Positions 1 to 8,193 of a DNA stretch of 46,328 bases are shown piece after piece; position 1 is the stretch's first letter, and each line of letters opens with the position of its first letter. The notes below the pieces were generated by a model. The model was not told the DNA's origin, searched no databases, and saw only the letters and a program-made list of their open reading frames with translations. Origin of the DNA: Chryseobacterium sp. PMSZPI (GTDB lineage: Bacteria; Bacteroidota; Bacteroidia; Flavobacteriales; Weeksellaceae); assembly GCF_002835665.1 (NCBI RefSeq), contig NZ_PIZV01000039.1, forward strand, positions 1 through 46,328, given 5' to 3'. Position numbers and translations under genes: made by a program.

Positions 1-1
1 G

Positions 2-1135
2 AATAAGCCGATTTCAGAATCCATTGCTGAGGTAGAAAAATGTGCCTTAATGATGAATTATTATGCAGATGCTGAAAATATATTAAAACCGGAAAATATT
101 GAATCTGAATTTACATATTCTGAAGTTCATTATGTTCCAAAAGGAGTAATTTTAGGGGTAATGCCTTGGAACTTTCCTTTCTGGCAGGTATTAAGATTTG
201 CTATTCCTGCTATATTGGCCGGAAATACGGTAGTTTTAAAACATGCTTCAATTTGTTTCGGAAGCGGAAATGCTATCGAAGAAGTTCTTTTGGAAGCAGG
301 GTTCCCTGAAGGTATTTTCCAAAATCTAGAAGTAGGACATAAAGCTGTTAAAGAAATTCTTGAACATGATGTTGTGAAAGGAGTAAGTCTTACAGGAAGT
401 GGAAAAGCAGGTGGAGAAGTTGCCTCAATTGCAGGCCTAAATATTAAAAAATCTTTACTTGAACTAGGAGGAAGCGATGCTTTCATTATTTTTGAAGATG
501 CAGATCTGGAAGAAGCAGCTAAAGCGGGAGCCAAATCAAGACTTCAAAACTGTGGACAGACTTGTACCGCGGCAAAAAGATTTATTATCGATGAAAAGGT
601 TGAAGAAAAATTTTTACCAATCTTTATTGAAGAATATAAAAAATATGAAATTGGAGATCCTTTAAATAAGGAAACCAAGCTGGCCGGAATGGCAAGACCT
701 GACTTAGCAGATGAATTGGAAGCTCAATTCAACAGAGCATTAGAGAATGGCGCAGAAATCATTATTCCTTTGGAAAGAATTTCAGAGAATCAATTTAAAC
801 CGGGGTTAATCAGAGTTCAGGAGGGAAATCCAATTCTTAAAGAAGAACTTTTTGGCCCTCTTGGAATGGTGATGACAGCTAAGAACGATGAAGATGCATT
901 ACAAATTGCTAATGATATTCCTTTCGGACTTTCTAATTCTGTCTGGACTCAAGACAAAGCCCGCCAATTATTCTTTATTGACAACCTTGAATCCGGAACG
1001 GTAAATATTAACAGAATGACAAGTTCTGATCCTCGTTTTCCATTTGGAGGTTCAAAGGCTTCAGGATATGGAACAGAGCTGTCTTTACTGGCTTTAAAAG
1101 AGTTTGTAACGGCAAGAACTATTGTAGGTAATTAA
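2..1135 (+). CDS. NAD-dependent succinate-semialdehyde-type aldehyde dehydrogenase (5' end outside window)
   Basis: The frame is open from base 2, so the gene begins before the window; the first ATG (50) is internal. The protein is an aldehyde dehydrogenase: it shows the cofactor-site motif VMPWNFPFW, the general-base glutamate in LELGGSD and the catalytic cysteine in NCGQTCTAAKRF (residue 172 counted from the ATG at 50). The LELGGSDAF and GQTCTAAKRF forms are typical of the Sad/YneI-like succinate-semialdehyde dehydrogenase branch, which oxidises succinate semialdehyde to succinate with NAD(P)+. The C-terminus is complete, ending at a TAA. It converges with pyk, with a repeat and a terminator between them. 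Family assignment is firm; the exact substrate is inferred. Confidence 0.88.
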   Translation, partial: NKPISESIAEVEKCALMMNYYADAENILKPENIESEFTYSEVHYVPKGVILGVMPWNFPFWQVLRFAIPAILAGNTVVLKHASICFGSGNAIEEVLLEAGFPEGIFQNLEVGHKAVKEILEHDVVKGVSLTGSGKAGGEVASIAGLNIKKSLLELGGSDAFIIFEDADLEEAAKAGAKSRLQNCGQTCTAAKRFIIDEKVEEKFLPIFIEEYKKYEIGDPLNKETKLAGMARPDLADELEAQFNRALENGAEIIIPLERISENQFKPGLIRVQEGNPILKEELFGPLGMVMTAKNDEDALQIANDIPFGLSNSVWTQDKARQLFFIDNLESGTVNINRMTSSDPRFPFGGSKASGYGTELSLLALKEFVTARTIVGN

Positions 1136-1158
1136 GATATTTCTAAATCTATACCAAT

Positions 1159-1245
1159 GTCATTACGAGGAACCGAAGAATCTCTGAGATTCTTTACTTC
1201 ACTACGTTGCGTTCAGAAATCGAAGATTCGACGGAGTCAATGACA
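1159..1245. repeat. REP/MITE-like palindromic intergenic element
   Basis: This 87-bp segment has inverted ends (TGTCATT at the left, AATGACA at the right), similar inner edges, and a perfect internal hairpin GAATCTC-T-GAGATTC at 1178-1192. It sits in the gap between two convergent genes. Short elements starting GTCATT(A/G)CGAGGAA are, as far as I recall, dispersed in Bacteroidetes genomes; that it is repeated elsewhere in this genome cannot be seen from this window. Confidence 0.55.
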
Positions 1246-1305
1246 AATTACCTTTTACAAAATATACTGAGTTAATCATCAATACTCTTTTTACATAATA
1301 AAATA

Positions 1306-1340
1306 AAAACTCCCGAAAATTAATTTCCGGGAGTTTTTTA
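1306..1340. terminator. Bidirectional intrinsic terminator between the aldehyde dehydrogenase gene and pyk
   Basis: An inverted repeat with arms ACTCCCG (1309-1315) and CGGGAGT (1328-1334) is flanked by an A-run on the left and a T-run on the right. It can therefore stop transcription from both converging genes. Confidence 0.85.
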
Positions 1341-1373
1341 TATGCTTTGACAAAAAGTAATTTTGCCTATTGC

Positions 1374-2819
1374 CTATACTGTTGTTAGTCTCAACGTATT
1401 CGTTTTACCACCTTCATACGATGGAGTGGCATTGATGTTGATTACGAAATCTCCAGTTTCAATATACCCATAATTGTGTGTTAGCATATTTACTTGGATA
1501 ATTGTTTCATCCGTAGACTTCTTCATATCGTAATAGTATGCATGAACACCCCAAAGAAGGTTAAGCATCGTGATTACTCTTCTGTTACCACTATAAACGA
1601 TGATATGAGAGTTAGGTCTGTGAGCTGCAAGCTGGAATGCTGTATACCCTGAATGAGTCAACGTAACAATAGCAGAAACATTCGTAGTTTTTGCAATTCT
1701 TACTGCTGCAAGACATACCCTGTTCGTGATGAATCTCTCATCGATACAGTTGTAATCTTTCTCGATCGGTTCGTTCTTGTGTTGATAGAAGTGAGTGGTC
1801 TCAATGTTTTTCACAATTTTAGCCATATTTTCCACAACCTGTACCGGATATCTACCTACAGAAGTTTCTCCTGAAAGCATTACCGCATCGGCACCATCCA
1901 ATACAGAGTTGGCAACGTCATTTACTTCCGCCCTTGTTGGCGTTAAGCTATTGATCATTGTTTCCATCATCTGTGTAGCAATGATTACAGGTTTAGAATA
2001 GAATCTTGCCTTTTCTACCAGGTTTTTCTGGATGGCAGGAACCTCTTCCATTGGAACTTCTACACCCAGGTCTCCACGAGCAACCATAAGCCCATCACAT
2101 TCCACTAAGATTTCTTCAATATTTTTAACCCCTTCAGGCTTTTCAATCTTCGCAATAATCGGAGTTTTGAATTTGCCGTTTGGATGTTTAGCGATTAATT
2201 CTTTCAGGTCAATGATGTCCTGAGCATGACGTACGAAAGAAAGAGCAATCCAATCAACTTCCATGTCCATCATAAAGTTAGCGTCCTGAACATCTTTCTC
2301 TGTTAGCGCAGGAAGGGATACCTGTGTATTAGGCAGATTTACTCCTTTTTTAGAGCTTAGCGGTCCTCCTTGAATGGTTTTTGCCTTTACAGTATCTTTT
2401 TCGTTAGTTTCAATAACTTCCAATACAAGTTTACCATCGTCGATAAGAATCCTCTCTCCAACTTTTACATCTTGTGGAAACTGTTGATAAGTCATATATA
2501 CCTTAGTAGAATCTCCCTCCATCTTTTCGTTGGTGAAGGTAAGAATGTCACCAGGATTTAGATAAGAACCTTCTTTTACAACACCTACTCTTAGCTTAGG
2601 TCCTTGAAGATCTCCTAGAATTCCCACTGAATACCCATACTCGCTGTTTAGTTCTCTAATTATTTCAATATTTTTTCGAACTAAGTCATAATCTGCATGT
2701 GAAAAATTTATTCTGAAAATATCAACACCCGCTTTCATCAGATCTAACATTACCTCCTTCGATGATGAAGCAGGCCCTAGTGTTGCGATAATTTTTGTCT
2801 TCTTTAAATACTTATTCAT
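1374..2819 (-). CDS. pyk: Pyruvate kinase
   Basis: This 481-residue protein catalyses the last step of glycolysis, phosphoenolpyruvate + ADP to pyruvate + ATP, in the cytoplasm. It begins MNKYLKKTKIIATLGPASSS, a near-perfect pyruvate kinase N-terminus. It has the substrate-site FRINFSHA, the active-site segment IIAKIEKPEGVKNIEE with the metal/lysine region, and DGLMVARGDLGVEVP. The length is that of a bacterial enzyme without an extra C-terminal PEP-utiliser domain. The ATG overlaps the end of the upstream IPExxxVDY gene by 8 bp, so the two are probably translationally coupled. It is the last gene of the acpP-fabF-rnc-IPExxxVDY-pyk operon. Confidence 0.97.
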   Translation of the reverse strand: MNKYLKKTKIIATLGPASSSKEVMLDLMKAGVDIFRINFSHADYDLVRKNIEIIRELNSEYGYSVGILGDLQGPKLRVGVVKEGSYLNPGDILTFTNEKMEGDSTKVYMTYQQFPQDVKVGERILIDDGKLVLEVIETNEKDTVKAKTIQGGPLSSKKGVNLPNTQVSLPALTEKDVQDANFMMDMEVDWIALSFVRHAQDIIDLKELIAKHPNGKFKTPIIAKIEKPEGVKNIEEILVECDGLMVARGDLGVEVPMEEVPAIQKNLVEKARFYSKPVIIATQMMETMINSLTPTRAEVNDVANSVLDGADAVMLSGETSVGRYPVQVVENMAKIVKNIETTHFYQHKNEPIEKDYNCIDERFITNRVCLAAVRIAKTTNVSAIVTLTHSGYTAFQLAAHRPNSHIIVYSGNRRVITMLNLLWGVHAYYYDMKKSTDETIIQVNMLTHNYGYIETGDFVININATPSYEGGKTNTLRLTTV

Positions 2820-3285
2820 AATACTGGATAATTTGATAAAGTTCTTCGTCAGAACTCAGTGTATAATCTTGAATTGGAAATACAAGATTTTCAGGGAGCA
2901 AAATTACGGAAAAATCAGGAAATTGTTCCGAAGTATGCAGAATATATTCTACATCTACCTGATTATTTAATAAAAATTTAATGTTTTCTTCTTCTGTAAA
3001 GAGCTCTGTCTGAACTTTTTTTTGCTTACTTTCGGAAGATTTGTTTGAAATAAAAGTGAAGCATGTCTTTGAATACTTGTGGTATGCTTCAAATCTTGGA
3101 AAAAAATAATCAAAATAATCTCCGTGGAAAACCAGGTCCTTCTTTCTTGAAAAATTGAGATCATTAGTTTGATTTATTTTATAAAAAAACTCATGAGCGG
3201 GTATATCTTTGGCTAATCTTACCAATCCTATGGCAATATCTTCAAATTCTATATCATCGAAATCATAAAGCTTTTGAATTTCCAA
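2812..3285 (-). CDS. IPExxxVDY family protein (function unknown)
   Basis: This small cytoplasmic protein of 157 residues has no signal peptide and no membrane segment. Position between rnc and pyk, length, and the C-terminal segment LLPENLVFPIQDYTL (a divergent form of the IPExxxVDY signature) match the Bacteroidetes-only IPExxxVDY family. No activity is known for the family. It overlaps the end of rnc by 23 bp and the start of pyk by 8 bp, so it is embedded in the operon. The signature here departs from the name-giving pattern, so assignment rests partly on context. Confidence 0.75.
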   Translation of the reverse strand: MEIQKLYDFDDIEFEDIAIGLVRLAKDIPAHEFFYKINQTNDLNFSRKKDLVFHGDYFDYFFPRFEAYHKYSKTCFTFISNKSSESKQKKVQTELFTEEENIKFLLNNQVDVEYILHTSEQFPDFSVILLPENLVFPIQDYTLSSDEELYQIIQYYE

Positions 3286-4027
3286 GTATATTTTCTTTTT
3301 TATTTAAAATATAAAATGCTCTTTGTGCTGCCTTTTCCTCTGCTTTCTTCTTGGATGTTTCTGTTGCATTAGCGATTTTTTCATCACCTAACCATACATA
3401 GCATCTGAATACAACGGCTTTATTGGCCTGTATTTCTTCGCAGGTTTCGTACTTGATGTTTACCTTCTTTTTCTGGCTCCATTCAAGCAAGAGACCTTTG
3501 TAGCTCACAATTTTATTTTCAAGCTTATTGATTTCGGAAGGCGTTAACAATTTTTCCAAAATGATCTTTCTGCAAGTATCATAATGGAAGTCCAGGTAAA
3601 CGGCACCGATTAAAGCTTCAAATAAGTTTCCGGAGATATTTTCTCCCAAAGCCGAAGAACTGTTTTGCTTTTGCAAAAGGTTGGTAAGCTTGAGATCTTC
3701 TCCTAATTTATTGAGGTTTTTCCTATTAACAATCTTAGATTTCATTTGTGTCAAATATCCTTCATTAGCCTGAGGATAAGTTTGGAACAAATGACAAGAA
3801 ATAATTGTACCCAAAACAGAATCTCCCAAAAATTCAAGCCTTTCGTAGTTGCTGTCTTGATTTTTAGAAGAATTTTTTAAAGAAAAAGCTTCGCGGTAAA
3901 GAGCAATATTTTGTACCTCAGTACCTAAAACTTTACTAAGTTCAGTACTAAGAAAATAATCTCTCTCCGTTAATTGTCTTTTTCTTTTTTTGAGAAGGAA
4001 TTTAGAAAAGTATTTCTGTAACTCCAT
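3263..4027 (-). CDS. rnc: Ribonuclease III
   Basis: This enzyme of 254 residues cleaves double-stranded RNA and processes the rRNA precursor. The RNase III signature YERLEFLGDSVL is at 61-72, with catalytic acidic residues E65 and D69, and the second conserved glutamate is E137 in NLFEALIGAVYLD. A double-stranded RNA-binding domain occupies roughly 174-242, with the basic motif TSKKKAEEKAAQ. The N-terminal 20 residues are rich in Lys/Arg. The start lies 10 bp after the fabF stop. Confidence 0.96.
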   Translation of the reverse strand: MELQKYFSKFLLKKRKRQLTERDYFLSTELSKVLGTEVQNIALYREAFSLKNSSKNQDSNYERLEFLGDSVLGTIISCHLFQTYPQANEGYLTQMKSKIVNRKNLNKLGEDLKLTNLLQKQNSSSALGENISGNLFEALIGAVYLDFHYDTCRKIILEKLLTPSEINKLENKIVSYKGLLLEWSQKKKVNIKYETCEEIQANKAVVFRCYVWLGDEKIANATETSKKKAEEKAAQRAFYILNKKENILGNSKAL

Positions 4028-4036
4028 TCATTGAAT

Positions 4037-5281
4037 TTAGATTTTCTTAAATAGAACGCAAGCGTTATGCCCGCCAAATCCAAAAGTATTGCTCATGGCT
4101 ACTTTTACATCTTTCTTCACCGCGGTATTAAACGTAAAGTTTAGTCTGCTGTCAATCTTTTCATCATCAGTAAAATGGTTGATGGTAGGAGGAACAGTAC
4201 CATGAATAATAGTTCCCAATGCAGCGATAGCTTCAATAACACCTGCAGCCCCTAAAAGGTGACCTGTCATTGATTTAGTAGAATTGATCTGAATGTCATA
4301 AGCATGCTCGCCTAATAACTTCGAAATTGCATTGGATTCTGCGATGTCTCCTAATGGAGTAGACGTACCATGCATATTGATATGGTCTACTTCATCAGCA
4401 GTTAAGCCTGCATCGTCCAGACAGTTTTTCATTACCAGATAAGCGCCAAGGCCTTCAGGATGCGGAGCAGTCATATGATATGCATCTGCACTCATACCAC
4501 CTCCTAATAATTCTGCATAAATTGTAGCTCCACGTTTTACCGCGTGCTCATATTCCTCAAGAATGATACATCCTGCACCTTCACCTAATACAAATCCATC
4601 TCTGTCTTTGTCAAAAGGTCTTGAAGCTGTTTTTGGATCATCGTTTCTTGTAGAAAGTGCCATCATTGCATTGAATCCACCGACACCACTTGCTGTAACG
4701 GCTGCTTCAGAGCCCCCGCACACAATCACGTCTGCTTTTCCTAGCTGGATAAGCATCTTGGAATCAATAATAGCATTAGCTGAAGAAGCACATGCAGATA
4801 CCGTTGTATAATTAGGTCCGTGGAAACCGTATTCAATTGAGATTTGACCAGGAGTCATATCTGCAATCATTTTAGGAATAAAGAACGGGTTAAATCTAGG
4901 GATTTCCGTATTGGCCCATCCTAATACTTCTGTTTCAAATGTTTCCAGACCTCCGATTCCGGAGCCCCAAATTACACCAACTCTGTTTTTATCTACATTA
5001 TCTTCAATAATGCCTGAATGTACTACTGCTTCTCTGGCAGCAACAAGTCCCAATTGAGTATTTCGGTCCATTTTTTTAGCTTCTTTCTTATCGAAATGCT
5101 GTAATGGATCGAAATTTTTCACCTCACAAGCGAACTTTGTTTTGAAGTTTGTGGCATCAAAAAGAGTAATCGGAGCGGCACCGCTCTCACCTTTCACAAG
5201 ATTTTCCCAGTATTCTTTTGCATTATTTCCTATTGGTGTTATTGCTCCAAATCCGGTTACAACTACTCTTTTTAATTCCAT
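4037..5281 (-). CDS. fabF: Beta-ketoacyl-[acyl-carrier-protein] synthase II
   Basis: This 414-residue condensing enzyme of fatty-acid synthesis extends acyl-ACP with malonyl-ACP. The catalytic triad is visible: Cys164 in TVSACASSANA, His304 in NMHGTSTPLGD and His341 in MTGHLLGAAG, with Lys336 in NSTKSM. The full length matches FabF. The partner carrier protein AcpP is encoded immediately upstream (34-bp gap), a widely conserved acpP-fabF pair; rnc follows. Confidence 0.97.
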   Translation of the reverse strand: MELKRVVVTGFGAITPIGNNAKEYWENLVKGESGAAPITLFDATNFKTKFACEVKNFDPLQHFDKKEAKKMDRNTQLGLVAAREAVVHSGIIEDNVDKNRVGVIWGSGIGGLETFETEVLGWANTEIPRFNPFFIPKMIADMTPGQISIEYGFHGPNYTTVSACASSANAIIDSKMLIQLGKADVIVCGGSEAAVTASGVGGFNAMMALSTRNDDPKTASRPFDKDRDGFVLGEGAGCIILEEYEHAVKRGATIYAELLGGGMSADAYHMTAPHPEGLGAYLVMKNCLDDAGLTADEVDHINMHGTSTPLGDIAESNAISKLLGEHAYDIQINSTKSMTGHLLGAAGVIEAIAALGTIIHGTVPPTINHFTDDEKIDSRLNFTFNTAVKKDVKVAMSNTFGFGGHNACVLFKKI

Positions 5282-5315
5282 AAACTTTTAAAATTTTCTT
5301 TTTTGTTGAAGAATA

Positions 5316-5555
5316 TTATTTATTTACTACTTCTTCGATGTAAGCGATAGCGTGTCCTACAGTAGTAATTTTTTCAGCTTGATCATCAGGGATTTGAATG
5401 TTGAATTCTTTTTCAAATTCCATGATTAATTCAACTGTATCTAGTGAATCAGCTCCTAAATCGTTAGTGAAGCTAGCTTCAGGAGTTACTTCTGTTTCTT
5501 CAACGTCAAGCTTATCAGCGATGATAGCTTTTACTCTTGATGCAATGTCTGACAT
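5316..5555 (-). CDS. acpP: Acyl carrier protein
   Basis: This small acidic protein of 79 residues carries growing acyl chains on a 4'-phosphopantetheine arm. The attachment serine is Ser37 in the classic [17 protein letters not shown] motif. It is the first gene of the leftward operon acpP-fabF-rnc-IPExxxVDY-pyk. A consensus -7 element lies upstream at 5587-5594. Confidence 0.98.
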   Translation of the reverse strand: MSDIASRVKAIIADKLDVEETEVTPEASFTNDLGADSLDTVELIMEFEKEFNIQIPDDQAEKITTVGHAIAYIEEVVNK

Positions 5556-5586
5556 AGTAAATTATTTTTTTAATTGTTAGATGGTG

Positions 5587-5594
5587 CAAATATA
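5587..5594 (-). promoter_or_regulatory. Probable -7 promoter element of the acpP operon
   Basis: Read on the minus strand this is TATATTTG, an exact match to the Bacteroidetes -7 consensus TAnnTTTG, about 32 bp before the acpP ATG. A clear TTTG at -33 is not obvious. Confidence 0.6.
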
Positions 5595-5889
5595 TAAAAT
5601 TCTTTACGATAAAACATTTTTTTAGTCTTTTTTGTGGAGAGCAAGCCTTCATTTTAGATATTGATACTTTAGTGTTTTAGTTTTCAGTCGTTTATATTTT
5701 ACTGTATTATAGCGTATTAAATTTTATTTTCTGATAAACGGCTATATTCTGCAGATAAAATGTTTTGAAAAAAACTGTTTTTTGTCCTTTCGGGAGTAAA
5801 AATGAAACGAAAGTCTAAGGTTTTTTACCTATATTTGGATGTTATGAAATTAATACGTTAGCTTTTTTGAATTGACAAATTGTCTTTTT

Positions 5890-5916
5890 AAAGAGTAGTG
5901 GTAAGCACTATTCTTT
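5890..5916 (+). promoter_or_regulatory. Hairpin in the leader of the catB fragment (possible attenuator)
   Basis: AAAGAGTAGTG (5890-5900) pairs with CACTATTCTTT (5906-5916) with one G-U pair and a 5-nt loop, followed by TTATT, 28 bp before the ATG of the truncated catB gene. It could be a weak terminator/attenuator of the former resistance gene or simply a terminator. No leader peptide was identified. Confidence 0.4.
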
Positions 5917-5943
5917 TATTGTCATATTTTAAAAGCTATAAAA

Positions 5944-6255
5944 ATGAAAAATTTCTTTGAAAGTCCTTTTAAAGGCAAAATCATCCAAGACCATATTCAA
6001 AATCCTAATATTATTGCCGGCAAATATTCTTATTATTCAGGATATTACCATGGACATTCTTTTGATGAATGTGCTCGCTATTTACTTCCAGATAGAAATG
6101 ATGTGGATAAGTTAATAATAGGTTCTTATTGTTCTATAGGTACAGGAGCCAGTTTTATTATGTGTGGGAACCAGGGGCATCGGTATGACTGGATATCGAG
6201 TTTTCCTTTCTTTTATTATTTTAATTCAGTATTTCATTCATTTTTGTTAAAATGA
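5944..6255 (+). pseudogene. Truncated catB-type (xenobiotic) acetyltransferase, 5' fragment
   Basis: The first 91 codons read as the N-terminal part of a type B chloramphenicol/streptogramin-A acetyltransferase (left-handed beta-helix XAT family, normally about 210 residues). Diagnostic stretches are [40 protein letters not shown] and [16 protein letters not shown]. Similarity stops at about 6216; the frame then runs as unrelated residues through the 3' end of the oppositely oriented map gene and stops at 6255. The active-site histidine region and the hexapeptide-repeat body are missing, so the product cannot be an active enzyme. The deletion point lies just at the map stop codon, leaving map intact. 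I infer loss of the 3' two-thirds of catB by a deletion. Confidence 0.85.
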
Positions 6256-6985
6256 TAGGCTCTCCATCAGTAATTAATATAGTATGTTCGTGTTGAGCCA
6301 TATAGCCACCTTTATTGCCTGCCATAGTCCAGCCATCATTAAGCTCTACTGCAATATTGGAAGAAGTTGAAATAAATGTTTCGATAGCCACTACGGAATT
6401 CTTTTTAAATCGTCTGGTATCAAAACGGTTTTTATAATTTAATAATTCATCCGGTTCTTCGTGTAAACTCCTTCCTACACCATGGCCACCAAGATTTTTA
6501 ATGACCTTAAAACCTCTTTTTTTTGCTTCGGTTTCCATTAAGTGCCCTATATCTGCAATTTTTACACCTCCTTTTATATTGTTGATCGCTTTTTTCAAAA
6601 TATCTTTGGATGCATTCACGAGCTTTTGATGTCCGTGAATATCCTCACCAATAATAAAAGAGCTGCCATTATCTGCCCAAAAACCATCCATTTCTGCGGA
6701 AACATCAATATTGATTAAGTCTCCTTCTTTTAGAATTCGTTCTTGGGTAGGAATTCCATGACAGAATTCATTATCTACACTGATGCAGGTCCATCCCGGA
6801 AATCCATAAGTAAGATAAGGAGCGGATTTTGCTCCTAAATCAGATAGTATTTTCGCTCCGTACTCATCAAGATCCTTTGTACTCATACCGGGTTTGGCGT
6901 ATTGAACCATTTCTTTCAATGTATAAGCGACAACATCACTTATTTTCTGCATTCCGGTCAATTCATATTCATTTGTTATGGACAT
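6221..6985 (-). CDS. map: Methionine aminopeptidase, type I
   Basis: This 254-residue metalloprotease removes N-terminal methionine from new proteins. All five metal ligands of the family are visible: D94 (NIDVSAEM), D105 ([10 protein letters not shown]), H168 ([13 protein letters not shown]), E202 (VAIETF) and E233 (QHEHTI). H76 (FCHGIP) and H175 of the substrate site are also kept. The region before the first histidine, [16 protein letters not shown], differs from the housekeeping enzyme consensus, so this may be a second, accessory Map rather than the essential one. It is divergent from the FMN reductase gene, and its stop codon touches the deletion end of the catB fragment. Confidence 0.93.
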   Translation of the reverse strand: MSITNEYELTGMQKISDVVAYTLKEMVQYAKPGMSTKDLDEYGAKILSDLGAKSAPYLTYGFPGWTCISVDNEFCHGIPTQERILKEGDLINIDVSAEMDGFWADNGSSFIIGEDIHGHQKLVNASKDILKKAINNIKGGVKIADIGHLMETEAKKRGFKVIKNLGGHGVGRSLHEEPDELLNYKNRFDTRRFKKNSVVAIETFISTSSNIAVELNDGWTMAGNKGGYMAQHEHTILITDGEPIILTKMNEILN

Positions 6986-7115
6986 ACTATAAATTTTTGC
7001 ATAAAATTAGCTATTTCTTATAACGTACGGAAATTGTGGTAGTTATTATTAGATAGATTAGTTTTCGCATTGTTTTTGCTGCTCATAATAGATAACCATC
7101 TTAAATATTAATATA

Positions 7116-7676
7116 ATGAGCAAAGTAATCGGAATTATAGCCGGAAGTCTGCGTAAGGAATCTTTTTCTAAGAAGATTGCAAAAGCATTACTTTCCATGG
7201 TGCCTCAGGGGTTTGTCTTTGAAATTATTTCCATCGGGGAGCTGCCTATATACAATCAGGATTTTGATGATCATAACAATGTTCCCGAATCTTATGTGAA
7301 GTTCAGAGACGAAATAAAAAACATCGATGGGATTATTTTTGTAACACCCGAGCACAACAGATCAATACCGGCGGCATTGAAAAATGCATTGGATGTGGCT
7401 TCAAGACCGGCGGGTAAAAATAGTTGGGACGGAAAGACTGGGGCAGTATTTAGTAATTCTCCTGGTAATTTATCTGCTTTTGGGGCAAATCATCACATAA
7501 GGCAATGTTTTGTTTTTCTTAATATTCTTACCATGCAGCAGCCGGAAGTTTATCTCCCTCATATAGATAAGGTTTGGGACGAAAACGGAAACTTAAAAGA
7601 TGAAGATACTAAAGCCTTTCTCCAAAAAGCCGTAGAAGCTTATATTGAATGGTTTAAAAAAATAAAAGGGGAATAA
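7116..7676 (+). CDS. NADPH-dependent FMN reductase-like flavoprotein
   Basis: This flavodoxin-fold protein of 186 residues has the FMN phosphate-binding loop GSLRKESFSKK near the N-terminus and the family motif TPEHNRSIPAALKNALD around residue 75-95. Such enzymes (ChrR/YieF/azoreductase-like) transfer electrons from NAD(P)H via FMN to quinones, azo dyes, chromate or flavins; the substrate here cannot be told. It lies divergently from map. An AraC-type regulator remnant follows immediately, possibly its former regulator. Confidence 0.9.
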   Translation: MSKVIGIIAGSLRKESFSKKIAKALLSMVPQGFVFEIISIGELPIYNQDFDDHNNVPESYVKFRDEIKNIDGIIFVTPEHNRSIPAALKNALDVASRPAGKNSWDGKTGAVFSNSPGNLSAFGANHHIRQCFVFLNILTMQQPEVYLPHIDKVWDENGNLKDEDTKAFLQKAVEAYIEWFKKIKGE

Positions 7677-7919
7677 TTTTCCAGAAAAGCAGTAAATATA
7701 AGTCTAGCTTTATTTAAACTTAAAGGAGATTTTGAAAAAATATTCGGAATAGAACCGGGAAAATGGTTGCTTCAAAGAAGACTTCAGCAGGCTTAATATT
7801 TTTTTTGAAAAAGGAAAGAAAGCTTCGGAGATTTATCTTGATCTGGGTTTGAAGATTTGTCCCATTTCTCATTTACATTTAAAAAACAATTTGGATTGTC
7901 ACCCGGTAAATTGTTGTAA
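7677..7919 (+). pseudogene. AraC-family transcriptional regulator, C-terminal remnant
   Basis: Directly after the FMN reductase stop codon the translation reads as the DNA-binding end of an AraC-type regulator but in three pieces. The first, ISLALFKLKGDFEKIFGIEP then GKWLLQRRLQQA, ends in a stop at 7798-7800. The next, in another frame, is FFEKGKKASEIYLDLG. After a further one-base loss the third reads FEDLSHFSFTFKKQFGLSP and ends GKLL plus TAA (7917-7919). Together they form the two helix-turn-helix motifs typical of AraC/XylS C-termini. The N-terminal sensor half is absent. At least two frameshifts make it a pseudogene. Confidence 0.85.
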
Positions 7920-7932
7920 AAAAGTTGAAATT

Positions 7933-7968
7933 GAAAAGAGAGTCTTTCGTTTAAGGCTCTCTTTTTTA
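7933..7968 (+). terminator. Intrinsic terminator after the AraC remnant
   Basis: AAAAGAGAG...CTT pairs with AAG...CTCTCTTTT across a short loop (7933-7966), followed by T-rich sequence. It closes the FMN-reductase/AraC-remnant unit. Confidence 0.75.
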
Positions 7969-8193
7969 TTATTTGAAGAAAGTTTATTGTATACTGTTTT
8001 GTTAAAAATTATATTGGTTTTCAATGTGTTATGTTGGTGACGTAGATTTGAGATAGTGCTTTTTTTGTATGTTGTCATGATTTGGGATTTACTTTGCTAA
8101 AAAATTATCTGAAAAAATTGATAAACTTTTAACCGGGCTATTGTAAGGCCTGATCAATTTTAAAATTGTAATATAATTTAATACACAAACAAG

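Noticed and set aside
7849..8040. 63-codon open frame starting with TTG
   Set aside because: It is the out-of-phase continuation of the AraC remnant and then runs through the terminator hairpin.
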